The position numbers were made by a program, and so were the translations under genes. Of a stretch of 64,000 nucleotides of DNA, positions 1 through 7,769 are shown piece by piece. Location: contig NZ_BMXG01000015.1 in NCBI RefSeq assembly GCF_014651635.1, positions 41,375-105,374 of the forward strand, in the 5' to 3' direction. The stretch is from Cerasicoccus arenae (lineage in GTDB: Bacteria; Verrucomicrobiota; Verrucomicrobiia; Opitutales; Cerasicoccaceae). A model generated the notes under the pieces. That model saw only the letters and a program-made list of their open reading frames with translations, was not told the origin of the DNA and made no database searches. Numbering within the stretch: position 1 is the first letter of the stretch; the number at the start of each line of letters is the position of its first letter.

Positions 1-1
1 G

Positions 2-286
2 CAAGACAAGGTCTTTAAGAACGTTCTCGCGATGTCGCCAGAAGTCGTGGAATCCCGTTTCGGCTACATGCTGAAGGCCTTCAAATTCGGTGCCCCGCCT
101 CACGGTGGCATTGCGCTTGGTCTCGACCGCTTGGCCGCGATTCTCGGCAATGTTAAGTCAATCCGCGAAGTTATTGCATTCCCGAAGACTCAAAAGGGCC
201 AAGACTTGATGACGAGTGCTCCTGGTCCAGCGACCGACAAGCAGCTTCGCGATCTCCATATCGCGGTGACCAAGCTCGAAGACTAA
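2..286 (+). CDS. aspS: Aspartyl-tRNA synthetase, C-terminal end (partial)
   Basis: This is the last 94 codons of aspartyl-tRNA synthetase, which charges tRNA-Asp (or tRNA-Asp/Asn in organisms lacking AsnRS). The reading frame is open from the left window edge, so the gene starts outside. The class II motif 3 region is plain: [20 protein letters not shown] followed by [11 protein letters not shown], where the arginine contacts ATP, and then the [11 protein letters not shown] segment typical of bacterial AspRS. The stop codon is followed within 50 bases by a G-run and a strong intrinsic terminator. The call is secure; which tRNA specificity it has cannot be judged from this fragment. Confidence 0.95.
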   Translation, partial: QDKVFKNVLAMSPEVVESRFGYMLKAFKFGAPPHGGIALGLDRLAAILGNVKSIREVIAFPKTQKGQDLMTSAPGPATDKQLRDLHIAVTKLED

Positions 287-322
287 GGCACGATCACGAC
301 CTTACCCACCAATGCAGTCGCA

Positions 323-333
323 GGGGGGGGGGG
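323..333. repeat. G11 homopolymer
   Basis: Eleven consecutive G residues lie between the aspS stop codon and the aspS terminator stem, touching its 5' foot. It is one of twelve G or C runs of at least 8 in this window. Being intergenic, a length change could only affect the transcript end, for example the terminator fold. Confidence 0.9.
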
Positions 334-371
334 AAGCGCATGTTCAACTAAACTTGGCCATGCGCTTTTTT
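334..371 (+). terminator. Intrinsic terminator of aspS
   Basis: A perfect 9-bp stem (AAGCGCATG at 334-342 with CATGCGCTT at 359-367) encloses a 16-base loop and runs into six T residues at 366-371. In the minus direction the stem is followed by C residues, so it should act mainly on aspS transcripts. Confidence 0.9.
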
Positions 372-380
372 ATTAATGTC

Positions 381-626
381 TTAGTTTGAGCTGCTTGGGG
401 TGCTGCCTTCGTCGAGATAGTTCAATGTGCCTTCGACGAGGTTTTCAGTGCCTTGTGCGGTCTCCATGTCGCCTAAACCATTATCTCGGTCTTGGTGGCC
501 TTCAACGAGCTGTTTTGCCCCCATGCCCATTTGCTCTTCGGGTGTGGGTTTCTGGCAGCCAGTTAATGCCAATGAGAGTAGGCTAGCGCAGATGAAACCT
601 AAAGATATTTGCTGTTTTATATGCAT
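381..626 (-). CDS. Small predicted lipoprotein
   Basis: An 81-residue protein starting MHIKQQ, with a hydrophobic signal segment (about residues 6-22) ending in the lipobox LALTGC, so it should be lipidated on the cysteine and held in a membrane facing the periplasm. The mature part is about 58 residues, acidic and Gln/Glu/Gly-rich (EEQMGMGAKQLVEGHQ), with a roughly repeated pattern (QLVEGHQ, NLVEGTL). I chose the ATG at 626 because an upstream extension to 656 would put ten extra residues before a good signal peptide. It lies 48 bases downstream of the MarR gene on the same strand and may be co-transcribed. I recognise no family; function unknown. Confidence 0.7.
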   Translation of the reverse strand: MHIKQQISLGFICASLLSLALTGCQKPTPEEQMGMGAKQLVEGHQDRDNGLGDMETAQGTENLVEGTLNYLDEGSTPSSSN

Positions 627-674
627 TTTTTGGTTATAATTCGTTTGCCCGAACAAGCAAGAAAATAGGGTGTT

Positions 675-1166
675 TCATTTACTGTCTTTTTTGTCGTTTG
701 ACCGCTGGATATTTGCCCGAATTTGGGTGAGTAATTGGAGCAATTTCTGACAGTCGGCGTCAGAAAGATCGTGGACGGCTAATTCAGTCAAGTGGTTAAG
801 CTGGTCAATCAGGGATTCATTGATTTTCGTTCCTTCGGTAGTCAAAGAAAGAAGTTGGCTGCGGCGGTCGTTTGGATCTTCTTCACCAATGAGCAAACCT
901 TGTTCCTTGAGGGTCTTTATCGTGCGGGCAAGCTGTCCTTTGTCACGTCCGGTATGGATAACAAGCTCGCGGAGTGTTGCCCCGGGATTTTGGGAGAAGT
1001 AAGCCAGCATTTTGCCCTCCATGTGTGTCAGCTGATAGGGGCTGTCACGCAGCACCCGATACTGTTCTGAGCGAATCAAATGCATTAGGGTGTGGATTGC
1101 CTCAAAAACTGCTTCGGCATTTTTCTGAGATTTTTTGTTGATAATGTCAACCTTCTGGCTTTTCAT
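675..1166 (-). CDS. MarR-family transcriptional regulator
   Basis: A 163-residue winged-helix regulator. The DNA-binding region is clear: LTHMEGKMLAYFSQNPGAT, then LRELVIHTGRDKGQLART (recognition helix) and the wing GEEDPNDRRSQLLSLTTEG with the conserved D-x-R-S core. Such proteins dimerise and usually repress their own and neighbouring genes until a small ligand binds. I start it at the ATG at 1166; the frame stays open to 1250, but that would bury a GTTG...CAAC palindrome at 1170-1184 in coding sequence and make the protein longer than the usual 140-165 residues. It faces the O-methyltransferase gene across about 90 bases, suggesting it controls that gene. The ligand cannot be inferred. Confidence 0.9.
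   Translation of the reverse strand: MKSQKVDIINKKSQKNAEAVFEAIHTLMHLIRSEQYRVLRDSPYQLTHMEGKMLAYFSQNPGATLRELVIHTGRDKGQLARTIKTLKEQGLLIGEEDPNDRRSQLLSLTTEGTKINESLIDQLNHLTELAVHDLSDADCQKLLQLLTQIRANIQRSNDKKDSK
1137..1151. promoter_or_regulatory. Operator-like palindrome (GTTGA-N5-TCAAC), site 2
   Basis: A perfect inverted repeat GTTGA-TAATG-TCAAC within the first codons of marR. The spacing of 5 between GTTGA half-sites is the arrangement described for the MarR-family repressor MexR. It starts 33 bases from a second copy at 1170-1184, about three helical turns, so both would face the same side of DNA. Binding is inferred, not shown. Confidence 0.5.
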
Positions 1167-1169
1167 ATT

Positions 1170-1184
1170 GTTGTCAAAGTCAAC
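1170..1184. promoter_or_regulatory. Operator-like palindrome (GTTGT-N5-TCAAC), site 1
   Basis: Near-perfect inverted repeat GTTGT-CAAAG-TCAAC just upstream of the marR start codon, with one mismatch between half-sites. With the copy at 1137-1151 it forms a pair in the marR/O-methyltransferase intergenic region, the expected place for an autoregulatory MarR operator. Confidence 0.5.
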
Positions 1185-1212
1185 TAAGTGGGCGTGGACA
1201 CAAAAGTAAACG

Positions 1213-1240
1213 TTCAATTGGCTTTTGACTGAATCATAAT
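1213..1240 (+). promoter_or_regulatory. Possible sigma70-type promoter for the O-methyltransferase
   Basis: TTCAAT (weak -35) and CATAAT (five of six -10 matches) are separated by 16 bases and end 16 bases before the start codon at 1257. It lies next to the MarR operator pair, in a position where a bound repressor could interfere. The -35 match is poor, so this is tentative. Confidence 0.3.
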
Positions 1241-1256
1241 TGAAAAACAAAAATCC

Positions 1257-1937
1257 ATGACCAATACACTTCTAGATTCCCCTGCCGCTCACGTGCTGGA
1301 TAAACTCTTTGCTGATGCGGAGCAGCAGATGGCCAAGTTCCGCGATGCGGCACAAAATCAGCCTAAGCCCGAGCCAGTCGATCAGACGCCTTTTGAGCGC
1401 TTTTCTGCGCGTAAAGACCTCTACATGCCGATCGATCGGCCCTTCGGAAACCTGATGTATTCGCTGATCCGTGCGACTCAGGCTCGGACGGTTGTTGAGT
1501 TCGGCACGTCGTTCGGCATTTCGACGATTTATCTGGCTGCTGCGGTGCGTGACAACGGGGCGGGGAAAGTCATTACCTCGGAATTCATTCCAGAAAAAGC
1601 CGAAACGGCGAAGAAGAACCTCACCGATGCTGATTTAGTTGACCTAATTGATTTTCGAGTTGGCGATGCTCTGATGACGTTGAATGAGCCCCTGCCTGGG
1701 CAGGTGGATTTCGTTTTTCTCGACGGCGAAAAATCAATGTATCTCGACATACTCAAGGTGCTAGAGCCGCACATGAAGTCTGGCTGCCTCATTTCATCGG
1801 ACAACACCGACCACGACGGCGTGGAGAATTTCCTAGCTTATCTACATGATCCGGCTAACGGCTACGTTTCCACTCCCTTGCTAACGCTAGGTGGGTCGAA
1901 ACATCACAGCGGGCACGAGGTGTCACTCCGCCTTTAG
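1257..1937 (+). CDS. SAM-dependent O-methyltransferase
   Basis: A 226-residue class I methyltransferase of the O-methyltransferase type. The SAM-binding glycine-rich motif is VVEFGTSFGISTIYLA (about residues 78-93), followed by the acidic strand ITSEFIPEKAETAKKNL and VDFVFLDGEKSMYLDILKVL, which in this family holds the metal and SAM pocket residues. The N-terminal 40 residues are charged and form a likely helical cap. It is divergent from, and probably controlled by, the adjacent MarR regulator. MarR-controlled methyltransferases often act on phenolic or xenobiotic compounds, but the substrate here is unknown. A short CGAG/CTCG hairpin follows the stop codon but has only a weak T-run. Confidence 0.88.
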   Translation: MTNTLLDSPAAHVLDKLFADAEQQMAKFRDAAQNQPKPEPVDQTPFERFSARKDLYMPIDRPFGNLMYSLIRATQARTVVEFGTSFGISTIYLAAAVRDNGAGKVITSEFIPEKAETAKKNLTDADLVDLIDFRVGDALMTLNEPLPGQVDFVFLDGEKSMYLDILKVLEPHMKSGCLISSDNTDHDGVENFLAYLHDPANGYVSTPLLTLGGSKHHSGHEVSLRL

Positions 1938-2002
1938 CGAGTTGCGCGCCTCGTTTATGACGTGGAATCAACCAATTTGATTGCACTGATTAATCAGATG
2001 CA

Positions 2003-2659
2003 ATGAATGGAAACATGTCTCAAAATGCCTTAATATTCTACGGAGGCTGGTCTGGCCATTCCCCTGATGTCATTGCCCGCCGTTTTGCTGATTCACTCAC
2101 TGGCAATGACTATGATGTGGAGTTATGTGAAGGGCTTGACTGCCTTGACGAAGCGGAGCGTCTAGCTGAGTTTGATCTTATCATACCCTGTGTTACCATG
2201 GCGGAGCTTTCGGCGGAGCGCGAATCAGCACTAACGCAAGCAATCCATAACGGGACTGGTCTGGCTGGCACGCATGGAGCTGGAGACGCTTTTCGTGGTG
2301 CCTTGAACTACTGTCACATGATGGGCGGGCAGTTTGTCTCCCACCCTCATGTTGGGGACTACACCGTCCGGGTGACACAGGCAGAGCACGCGTTGACCGC
2401 GGATTTGCCTCAACAGTTTAATTACAATTCCGAGCAATACTACCTGCACGTTGATCCGGGCAATGACGTGTTGTTGGCCACGGATTATCATTACGAGGGT
2501 AAGACGATCAATATGCCCGTTGCCTGGACGAAGAATTGGGGCATTGGTAAAGTTTTTTACTGTGCGCTTGGTCATAAGCCGGAGGAATACGATGAACATC
2601 TGCACGTCTGGAATTTTATCGTCGATGGCGCACTTTGGGCGGCACGTAAGCCTGTGTAG
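2003..2659 (+). CDS. ThuA-like domain protein
   Basis: A 218-residue protein with the ThuA fold (glutamine-amidotransferase-like; the family is named after a trehalose-use gene and is common in Verrucomicrobiota). Seen in order: the N-terminal strand and loop ALIFYGGWSGHSPD, the strand FDLIIPCVTMAELS, the turn NGTGLAGTHGAGDAFRG in the place of the family's conserved GGGLVGIHAA-type motif, and the C-terminal GKVFYCALGHKPEEY, the family's GRVFYTSLGH signature. It fills the usual length of a single ThuA domain and has no signal peptide, so it is cytoplasmic. A second in-frame ATG at 2015 is also possible and has a GGA a few bases upstream. The reaction is not known for most members, and there are no sugar genes directly beside it. 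Confidence 0.85.
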   Translation: MNGNMSQNALIFYGGWSGHSPDVIARRFADSLTGNDYDVELCEGLDCLDEAERLAEFDLIIPCVTMAELSAERESALTQAIHNGTGLAGTHGAGDAFRGALNYCHMMGGQFVSHPHVGDYTVRVTQAEHALTADLPQQFNYNSEQYYLHVDPGNDVLLATDYHYEGKTINMPVAWTKNWGIGKVFYCALGHKPEEYDEHLHVWNFIVDGALWAARKPV

Positions 2660-2902
2660 CAGTGCGCGTTGAGGCCAAGCTTGTTGTGTTGATTTTTTAA
2701 ACGCAGATTTCGTTGTAACAGTCGACGACGAGGTCAGTGCGTTTAATGGGCTAAACGAGAAAATACGGGAATTAGATGCGCTGTTTGGGTATCTAATAAT
2801 TAGGAGAAATGTGGATGGAAAATGCGGAGCAAAGTTTTTGTTCCCTTTGATGTCGATTGGCTTGCGCCACCAGAAATCCATGATAGTCTTCACCATATTC
2901 CC

Positions 2903-3664
2903 ATGAGCGAACCCACCCAGCGATTCAGTCAGCGGGTAGACGATTACGCCAAGTATCGCCCCAGCTATCCAAGTGCCGCCGCCGCAATTTTGCGGGATGA
3001 ATGCGGCCTTGAACCAGGAGCGCCGATTGCCGATATCGGTTCTGGAACTGGTATTTTTTCTCGGCTGTTATTGCGCCAAGGCTTTCGCGTGATCGGAGTC
3101 GAGCCAAACCGCGAAATGCGCGAGGCAGGTACTCGTCAATTACGTTGCTACCCGCTTTATCAGAGCTGGGATGGCCGTTCGGAAGAGACAGGCTTGCCTG
3201 ATCGGACCTTGGAGGCAATCACAGCGGCACAAGCCTTTCATTGGTTTGACCGAAGCGCGACCCGCCGCGAATTTCGTCGCATTCTGAAGCCGGGTGGATG
3301 GGTTTACATCATCTGGAATCATCGGCGTATGGAGGGCTCGGCTTTCCAACGCGCGTATGAATGCCTGCTGGAAGAATTTGGCACGGATTACCATCAAGTT
3401 GATCACCAAGGACCAAGTCGCTCAGATTTCGCAGAATTCATTGGTGATAGCCATGTGGAGTCGCGCATTTTTCCAAACCGTCAGGACTGCAATTGGGAAC
3501 AGCTGCGTGGTCGGCTCTTGTCGTGCTCCTATGTGCCCGCTCCAGGTGATCCCGATTGTCTAACGATGCTGCGTCGGCTAGAGCAGATATTCCTCCAGCA
3601 CCATATCAGCAACCGTGTTACGTTGGAATACGATACGCGTGTATTCTGGGGACGAATTGCATAA
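2903..3664 (+). CDS. Class I SAM-dependent methyltransferase
   Basis: A 253-residue methyltransferase of the Methyltransf_11 type. After the start MSEPTQRFSQRVDDYAKYRPSYP, a typical opening for this subgroup, come motif I IADIGSGTGIFSRLLL, the acidic end of strand 2 VIGVEPNREMR, motif II-like LEAITAAQAFHWFD and motif III FRRILKPGGWVYIIWN. The frame remains open to 2822, but I place the start at 2903 because the family begins at the FSQRV segment. The C-terminal third probably forms the substrate lid. No neighbouring gene suggests a substrate. The 160 bases before it show no gene. Confidence 0.85.
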   Translation: MSEPTQRFSQRVDDYAKYRPSYPSAAAAILRDECGLEPGAPIADIGSGTGIFSRLLLRQGFRVIGVEPNREMREAGTRQLRCYPLYQSWDGRSEETGLPDRTLEAITAAQAFHWFDRSATRREFRRILKPGGWVYIIWNHRRMEGSAFQRAYECLLEEFGTDYHQVDHQGPSRSDFAEFIGDSHVESRIFPNRQDCNWEQLRGRLLSCSYVPAPGDPDCLTMLRRLEQIFLQHHISNRVTLEYDTRVFWGRIA

Positions 3665-3764
3665 ATAGGTTCGTCAGCCGTTTCATTCATCCATTAGTAA
3701 ATAGGTACGCTAATTTCTATGCGTGCATTTTTACGACGATATGAACTGACGAATTAATTGATTA

Positions 3765-5123
3765 ATGGCTGAAATAAAGGAGAAAACAAAGGAAGCGGTC
3801 CGTAGCCGATTTAACTGGTTAATCTGGCCTGTGGCAATCATCGGACTCATTGCTGCAGGGATCTACGGTTATCAGCGGCTTCAATTCGATGAGGCGCACA
3901 TTGTCACCGACAATGCTCAGGTGCAGGGACAATTGATCAAAATTCTGGCACCCGAACGAGGTTGGCTGAACACTGTATCGGTATTCGAAAACCAACCCGT
4001 TACAGAGGGCACCATTCTGGGCGAACTGGAGAACCAGTATTACCAACTGGAGGTGGAGCGTGCCCAAGCTAAACTGAATGCGTTGCAGGCGCGTAAGGGA
4101 ACCTCTGGCACGAAGGATGGCAGCGGACTAGCTCAGGCTAAATTGGCCACAGCACAGGCTAATCTGGAGGTTGTTCAGGCTCAGCTTTCCGAAGCGCAGT
4201 CCACCGCCAAGCAGTCCACTGCTCAGCTTCAGCGCATGCAGTCCAACAAGATCAGCCAGACCTTTGTGCAGTCTCAATTAGATATGGCTCAGGGCAGTGC
4301 GGATCAAGCAAACGCCCGTCTACTAACTCTGCAGAAAGAGGCCTATGCCGCCCAACAGGAGGTTCAAGAAGCGATGGCTGGTGCCCAGCTCCTCGATTAC
4401 AACATTGAGGAGGCCAAGGCAGAGCTTGCCCAAGCCCAACTGAACCTCTCATCCACGGAAATTAAGTCGCCAATCAACGGCCATATTGCCCAGCTCAAGG
4501 TCAACCCCGGCACAATGGTTGAGCAGGGCCAGTATCTGATGACCGTGGTTTCGGACGACGATAAATGGCTTGTGGCCAACATTAAGGAAACTCTGTTTGA
4601 ACGCATTTATCTCGGCGATAAGGTCGATGTCACGATAGACGCTTTTCCAGGCACGGATTTCAAAGGCGTAGTAGCTAGTTTAGCCCCCGCTGCGGGCAAC
4701 CAATTTAGCATCATTCCGCGAAATGCAGCCAGTGGTAATTTTATCAAGGTCGAAGCCCTTATCCCTGTTGTGATTCGCTTTACGGAACCACTCAGTGACA
4801 TTGAAAAACTTGTCCCAGGCATGAGCGCAGAGGTGACAATCAGTGTGGATGCCAAGCGTAAATGGGAGCCGGTTATCGATCCAAGCAAACCGCTTAAAGC
4901 CTCACCAGCTAAGGACAGTAATAAAGCCGCCAGCTCAGCACCTCCTGAAACACCGACCCCTATTCCTTCAACACCAACAGCCTCAGTGAAGCCCACTAAC
5001 ACGGCTACACCCGTCAATATCGCCACGCCGGTTAAGACAGCCAAGCCGGTCGACACAGCTACACCCGTCAGCGCGGAGCCTGCCCCCCCCCCCGCAAACG
5101 TAGATACGGCTAATGCCCACTGA
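3765..5123 (+). CDS. EmrA/HlyD-type membrane fusion protein with Pro/Thr repeat tail
   Basis: A 452-residue periplasmic adaptor of a drug exporter. Seen: a short cytoplasmic start, one membrane helix (WLIWPVAIIGLIAAGIYGY), the first half-lipoyl/barrel segment (IVTDNAQVQGQLIKILAPERG), a long alpha-helical hairpin rich in Ala/Gln (about residues 90-215), and the second half (IKSPINGHIAQLKVNPGTMV). The EmrA core ends near residue 365. Beyond it is an unusual tail of about 85 residues, almost entirely Pro, Thr, Ala and Val, with repeats such as TATPV, IATPV and TATPV. The tail contains a C11 run close to its end. The gene overlaps the following EmrB-like gene by 11 bases, so they are coupled. No outer-membrane TolC partner is in view. 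Confidence 0.9.
   Translation: MAEIKEKTKEAVRSRFNWLIWPVAIIGLIAAGIYGYQRLQFDEAHIVTDNAQVQGQLIKILAPERGWLNTVSVFENQPVTEGTILGELENQYYQLEVERAQAKLNALQARKGTSGTKDGSGLAQAKLATAQANLEVVQAQLSEAQSTAKQSTAQLQRMQSNKISQTFVQSQLDMAQGSADQANARLLTLQKEAYAAQQEVQEAMAGAQLLDYNIEEAKAELAQAQLNLSSTEIKSPINGHIAQLKVNPGTMVEQGQYLMTVVSDDDKWLVANIKETLFERIYLGDKVDVTIDAFPGTDFKGVVASLAPAAGNQFSIIPRNAASGNFIKVEALIPVVIRFTEPLSDIEKLVPGMSAEVTISVDAKRKWEPVIDPSKPLKASPAKDSNKAASSAPPETPTPIPSTPTASVKPTNTATPVNIATPVKTAKPVDTATPVSAEPAPPPANVDTANAH
5083..5093. repeat. C11 homopolymer in the emrA-like gene
   Basis: Eleven C residues encode the Pro stretch near the end of the EmrA-like tail. Loss of one C brings a TAG about 5102, before the emrB start. Gain of one C brings a TAA that forms the stop-start overlap TAATG with the emrB ATG at 5113. 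Length changes would therefore alter the tail and the coupling to the next gene rather than destroy the adaptor. Confidence 0.9.
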
Positions 5124-6672
5124 GGAAGCAAAGGGGCACCCTCAGCGGTATTGGATTGCTTTGGCGGTGACGCTTTCCTCGCTCGTCGAGGGCTTGGATA
5201 CGTCGGTTGTCAATGTGTCGGTGCCGCAGATGATGGGGAGTTTCGGCGTGTCCCTCGACGCCATCGCATGGGTCTCGACGGGCTACATTCTTTCTAATGT
5301 GATTATCATCCCATTGACGGGTTGGTTGGCGTCGCTCTTTGGACGAAAACGGTATTTTACGGGTTCATTGGCACTGTTCACTCTGGCGAGTTTCCTTTGC
5401 GGACACGCGGGTTCACTGGAGTCCCTGATTTTCTGGCGTGTGGTGCAGGGGATTGGCGGGGGAGCGTTGGTCGCCACATCGCAGGCGATTCTTTACGAGG
5501 TATTCCCCCCCCGGGAGCACTCTCGAGCAATGGCGATTTGGGGAATGGGTATCATGGTCGGCCCAGCGATGGGCCCCGTGCTCGGTGGCTACCTGACAGA
5601 GACCATGTCATGGCCATGGATTTTCTACATCAATATTCCGGTCTGTATCGCGGCGCTTATTCTGGTGGTGTTTTTAGTGCCAGAGTCGAAGTATCGCGAA
5701 AAGGTGCGCAAAGTGGATTTTCTAGGGCTGTTGCTCTTGGCGATTGGTTTGGGTGCCTGCCAATTATTGTTGGAAGATGGAAACAAAATCGGCTGGCTTG
5801 CGTCCGCGGCTGGCTGGGAATTAACAGGGCTTACACTGTTCTGCCTCGGACTTTTCATTTGGCGAGAGCTGACTTTTGAAAGCCCGGTCGTGGATTTACG
5901 GATCGTTGGCAATCTCCAGTTTTCTGCCTGCTGCCTGTTTACTTTTGTGCAAGCATTGTGCACGTTGGCGATCGTATTTGTCACGCCATTACTGTTACTC
6001 GACCTGATGGGCTACAGTGCTCTGCAAACTGGTTTTATCATGCTGCCAGTTGCCGTGGGCACGAGCCTGGTGATGTTCGTTGTGGGACGTATTTCGCATT
6101 TATGTAACCCCTATGGTCTAATCTTGGGCGGGGTCGCTATTTTCCTCTACGCAATGTGGAAATACAGCTACTTTGACGTTTTGACGCCGGACACTGCCTT
6201 TACCTTTCCGCTACTATTAAGGGGCATTGGCTTGGGGATGATCTTTGTGCCACTCAATGCGTTGGCGGTTGCCGACCTCCCCCCCAGTAAACAAGCTGCT
6301 GCTACTGGGCTGTTAAACCTGACCCGCCAGTTCGGCGCGAGTGTCGGTGTCGCGGTTGCGGCGGCGGTTCTCGGTAGTATGCAGGGGCAATTTGAAGCGC
6401 AATTAATCGACGCTGCAACCAGTAGTTCGCCAGAGCTGACCATTGTAGGCCAAGATGTAATGAACATGCTTCACAGCGAGGGGGTTATCAATCCAACTGC
6501 TCACTATACGGCGCTTAAACTCTTGCATGACTACACGCATCAGCAGGCGACGAGTATCGCTTTTGATCGGATCTTCACAATCTTCGGCCTAGCTTTGCTA
6601 GCTGCTGTGCCATTGATCGTCTTTATGCGCAAAAATCCGGACCGCAGTAATCCGGCTCCAACTGGGCATTGA
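5113..6672 (+). CDS. DHA2-family (EmrB/QacA-type) MFS drug exporter
   Basis: A 519-residue 14-helix drug:H+ antiporter. The family marks are present: GLDTSVVNVSVPQMMGSFGV in helix 1 (motif D1), motif A after helix 2 (GWLASLFGRKRYF), and the antiporter motif C in helix 5 (GIMVGPAMGPVLGGYLTE) followed by WPWIFYINIPV. The start overlaps the EmrA-like gene by 11 bases, so the two make one translationally coupled pump that carries hydrophobic compounds from the cytoplasm or inner membrane into the periplasm or, with a TolC-type channel, out of the cell. Two further C-runs (8 at 5505, 7 at 6279) lie inside the gene. Substrate not predictable. Confidence 0.93.
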   Translation: MPTEEAKGHPQRYWIALAVTLSSLVEGLDTSVVNVSVPQMMGSFGVSLDAIAWVSTGYILSNVIIIPLTGWLASLFGRKRYFTGSLALFTLASFLCGHAGSLESLIFWRVVQGIGGGALVATSQAILYEVFPPREHSRAMAIWGMGIMVGPAMGPVLGGYLTETMSWPWIFYINIPVCIAALILVVFLVPESKYREKVRKVDFLGLLLLAIGLGACQLLLEDGNKIGWLASAAGWELTGLTLFCLGLFIWRELTFESPVVDLRIVGNLQFSACCLFTFVQALCTLAIVFVTPLLLLDLMGYSALQTGFIMLPVAVGTSLVMFVVGRISHLCNPYGLILGGVAIFLYAMWKYSYFDVLTPDTAFTFPLLLRGIGLGMIFVPLNALAVADLPPSKQAAATGLLNLTRQFGASVGVAVAAAVLGSMQGQFEAQLIDAATSSSPELTIVGQDVMNMLHSEGVINPTAHYTALKLLHDYTHQQATSIAFDRIFTIFGLALLAAVPLIVFMRKNPDRSNPAPTGH

Positions 6673-6727
6673 TGCTATATTCGTCAAATTGAGGACAGGC
6701 GACTAAGAACATTGTGCGGGAACTGCC

Positions 6728-7705
6728 TCACTGCATCCACTGAACCCAGTCTTGGCTGTAGCTCTTTAAGTTGTTTCGGCTGATGACTTCACCGCCGGTT
6801 TGAATGACCCTTAGGGGGGGGGGCTGTTTGAGGTGGACTGCATTGATCGCCGCTTCCATTGCGAGATAGCCCCAGCGATAGTAAAGCTGCGCGACAAGCG
6901 CATCTACTTGCTTTTGGCCAACGTAGGCAAGCATTGGGGGCAGCGCATCTACTGCTACACAGACCTGTTCTCCAGGCTTCCAGGGGAGGGGAGTTACGCC
7001 CAACAACGGCCATGGTCCTAATAGAATCCATCCATCGATCGCTTCGTCTTGATCTGTAGCCTGAACTTCGCGTAGGACGTTGATTGCGCCGTCAACGGTC
7101 TCGATACAGGGGTAGACAGCTTGAATGCTAACTTGAGGATTTGCCTCTGCTGCAAGCTGAACTGCGGCAAGGCGCTCTTGATTAACTGGGGCATCGGCGT
7201 TACCCACGAGAACCGCCAAATTGCCACCGCGTGGTAGCTTTTTGGCGGCATGATCGAAGGCGATTTGGCCGATTGCTGCGTTGTCTGTGGAGACTGTTGC
7301 CAGCCGTGGGCTATCTGGCGCATCTTGGTCGAAGGTGACAATGTGGACGCCTTGGCGGGCCATCAGATCGAACTCCTTTTCGATCGTTTTCGGCTCAGAA
7401 ACGCTGATCAAGACCGCGTGTGCTCCCTTAATAAATGCTTCGCGTAGCGCAGATGACTGGCCGTTTCCAGGTGTTGGTGTCAGATCGACAAGCGTGATTG
7501 CCAAGTGATGCTGATGTTCCAGAACCTTAGCGGCGTCCAGTGCGCCCTGTCGAGCTGGACCATTAATCAGATTCGTGGTGTCTTCGCCGATAAAGGCTAC
7601 GGTGTAGCGCTCCCAAATTTCGCGAGGTCGTTCGCCTTGAGCAGAGCCAGCGAACAGTACGCAAATGAAGAAAAAAGCGGAGAAAAAAAGAGATCGGGTA
7701 TTCAT
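6728..7705 (-). CDS. Periplasmic sugar-binding-like protein (Peripla_BP_4 type), orphan
   Basis: A 325-residue exported protein with a clean signal peptide (SLFFSAFFFICVLFAGSAQG). The mature part has the LacI/ribose-binding fold: strand YTVAFIGEDTTN, then GALDAAKVLEHQ, AFIKGAHAVLISVSEPKTI, VHIVTFDQDAPDSPRLATVS with the typical D-x-D near the hinge, and ATVSTDNAAIGQIAFDHA, the usual ligand-contact segment. The C-terminal lobe contains WGYLAMEAAINAV. No permease or ATPase gene is next to it, so it may serve a remote ABC importer or a sensor kinase. A C10 run in the coding strand (G10 on the plus strand, 6814-6823) encodes the QPPPLRV stretch near the C-terminus. The ligand is unknown; a sugar is likely from the family. 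Confidence 0.85.
   Translation of the reverse strand: MNTRSLFFSAFFFICVLFAGSAQGERPREIWERYTVAFIGEDTTNLINGPARQGALDAAKVLEHQHHLAITLVDLTPTPGNGQSSALREAFIKGAHAVLISVSEPKTIEKEFDLMARQGVHIVTFDQDAPDSPRLATVSTDNAAIGQIAFDHAAKKLPRGGNLAVLVGNADAPVNQERLAAVQLAAEANPQVSIQAVYPCIETVDGAINVLREVQATDQDEAIDGWILLGPWPLLGVTPLPWKPGEQVCVAVDALPPMLAYVGQKQVDALVAQLYYRWGYLAMEAAINAVHLKQPPPLRVIQTGGEVISRNNLKSYSQDWVQWMQ
6814..6823. repeat. G10 homopolymer in the binding-protein gene
   Basis: Ten G residues on the plus strand encode a Pro-Pro-Pro stretch in the minus-strand binding-protein gene, about 30 codons before its stop. A slip would replace only the last residues, so the effect on the protein could be small. Confidence 0.9.
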
Positions 7706-7769
7706 CTATGTGGTTTATCGTTGCCAGCAACGCTAAGGTTGGACGGGGTAGATTGGCATAGGTTCCCTT

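Noticed and set aside
2231..2896. 221-codon minus-strand open frame
   Set aside because: It lies antisense to the ThuA-like gene and is composed of the reverse frame of that gene; no start signal or recognisable motif.
4607..5131. 174-codon minus-strand open frame
   Set aside because: Antisense of the EmrA-like Pro/Thr tail; the Val/Gly/Thr repeats simply mirror that repeat.
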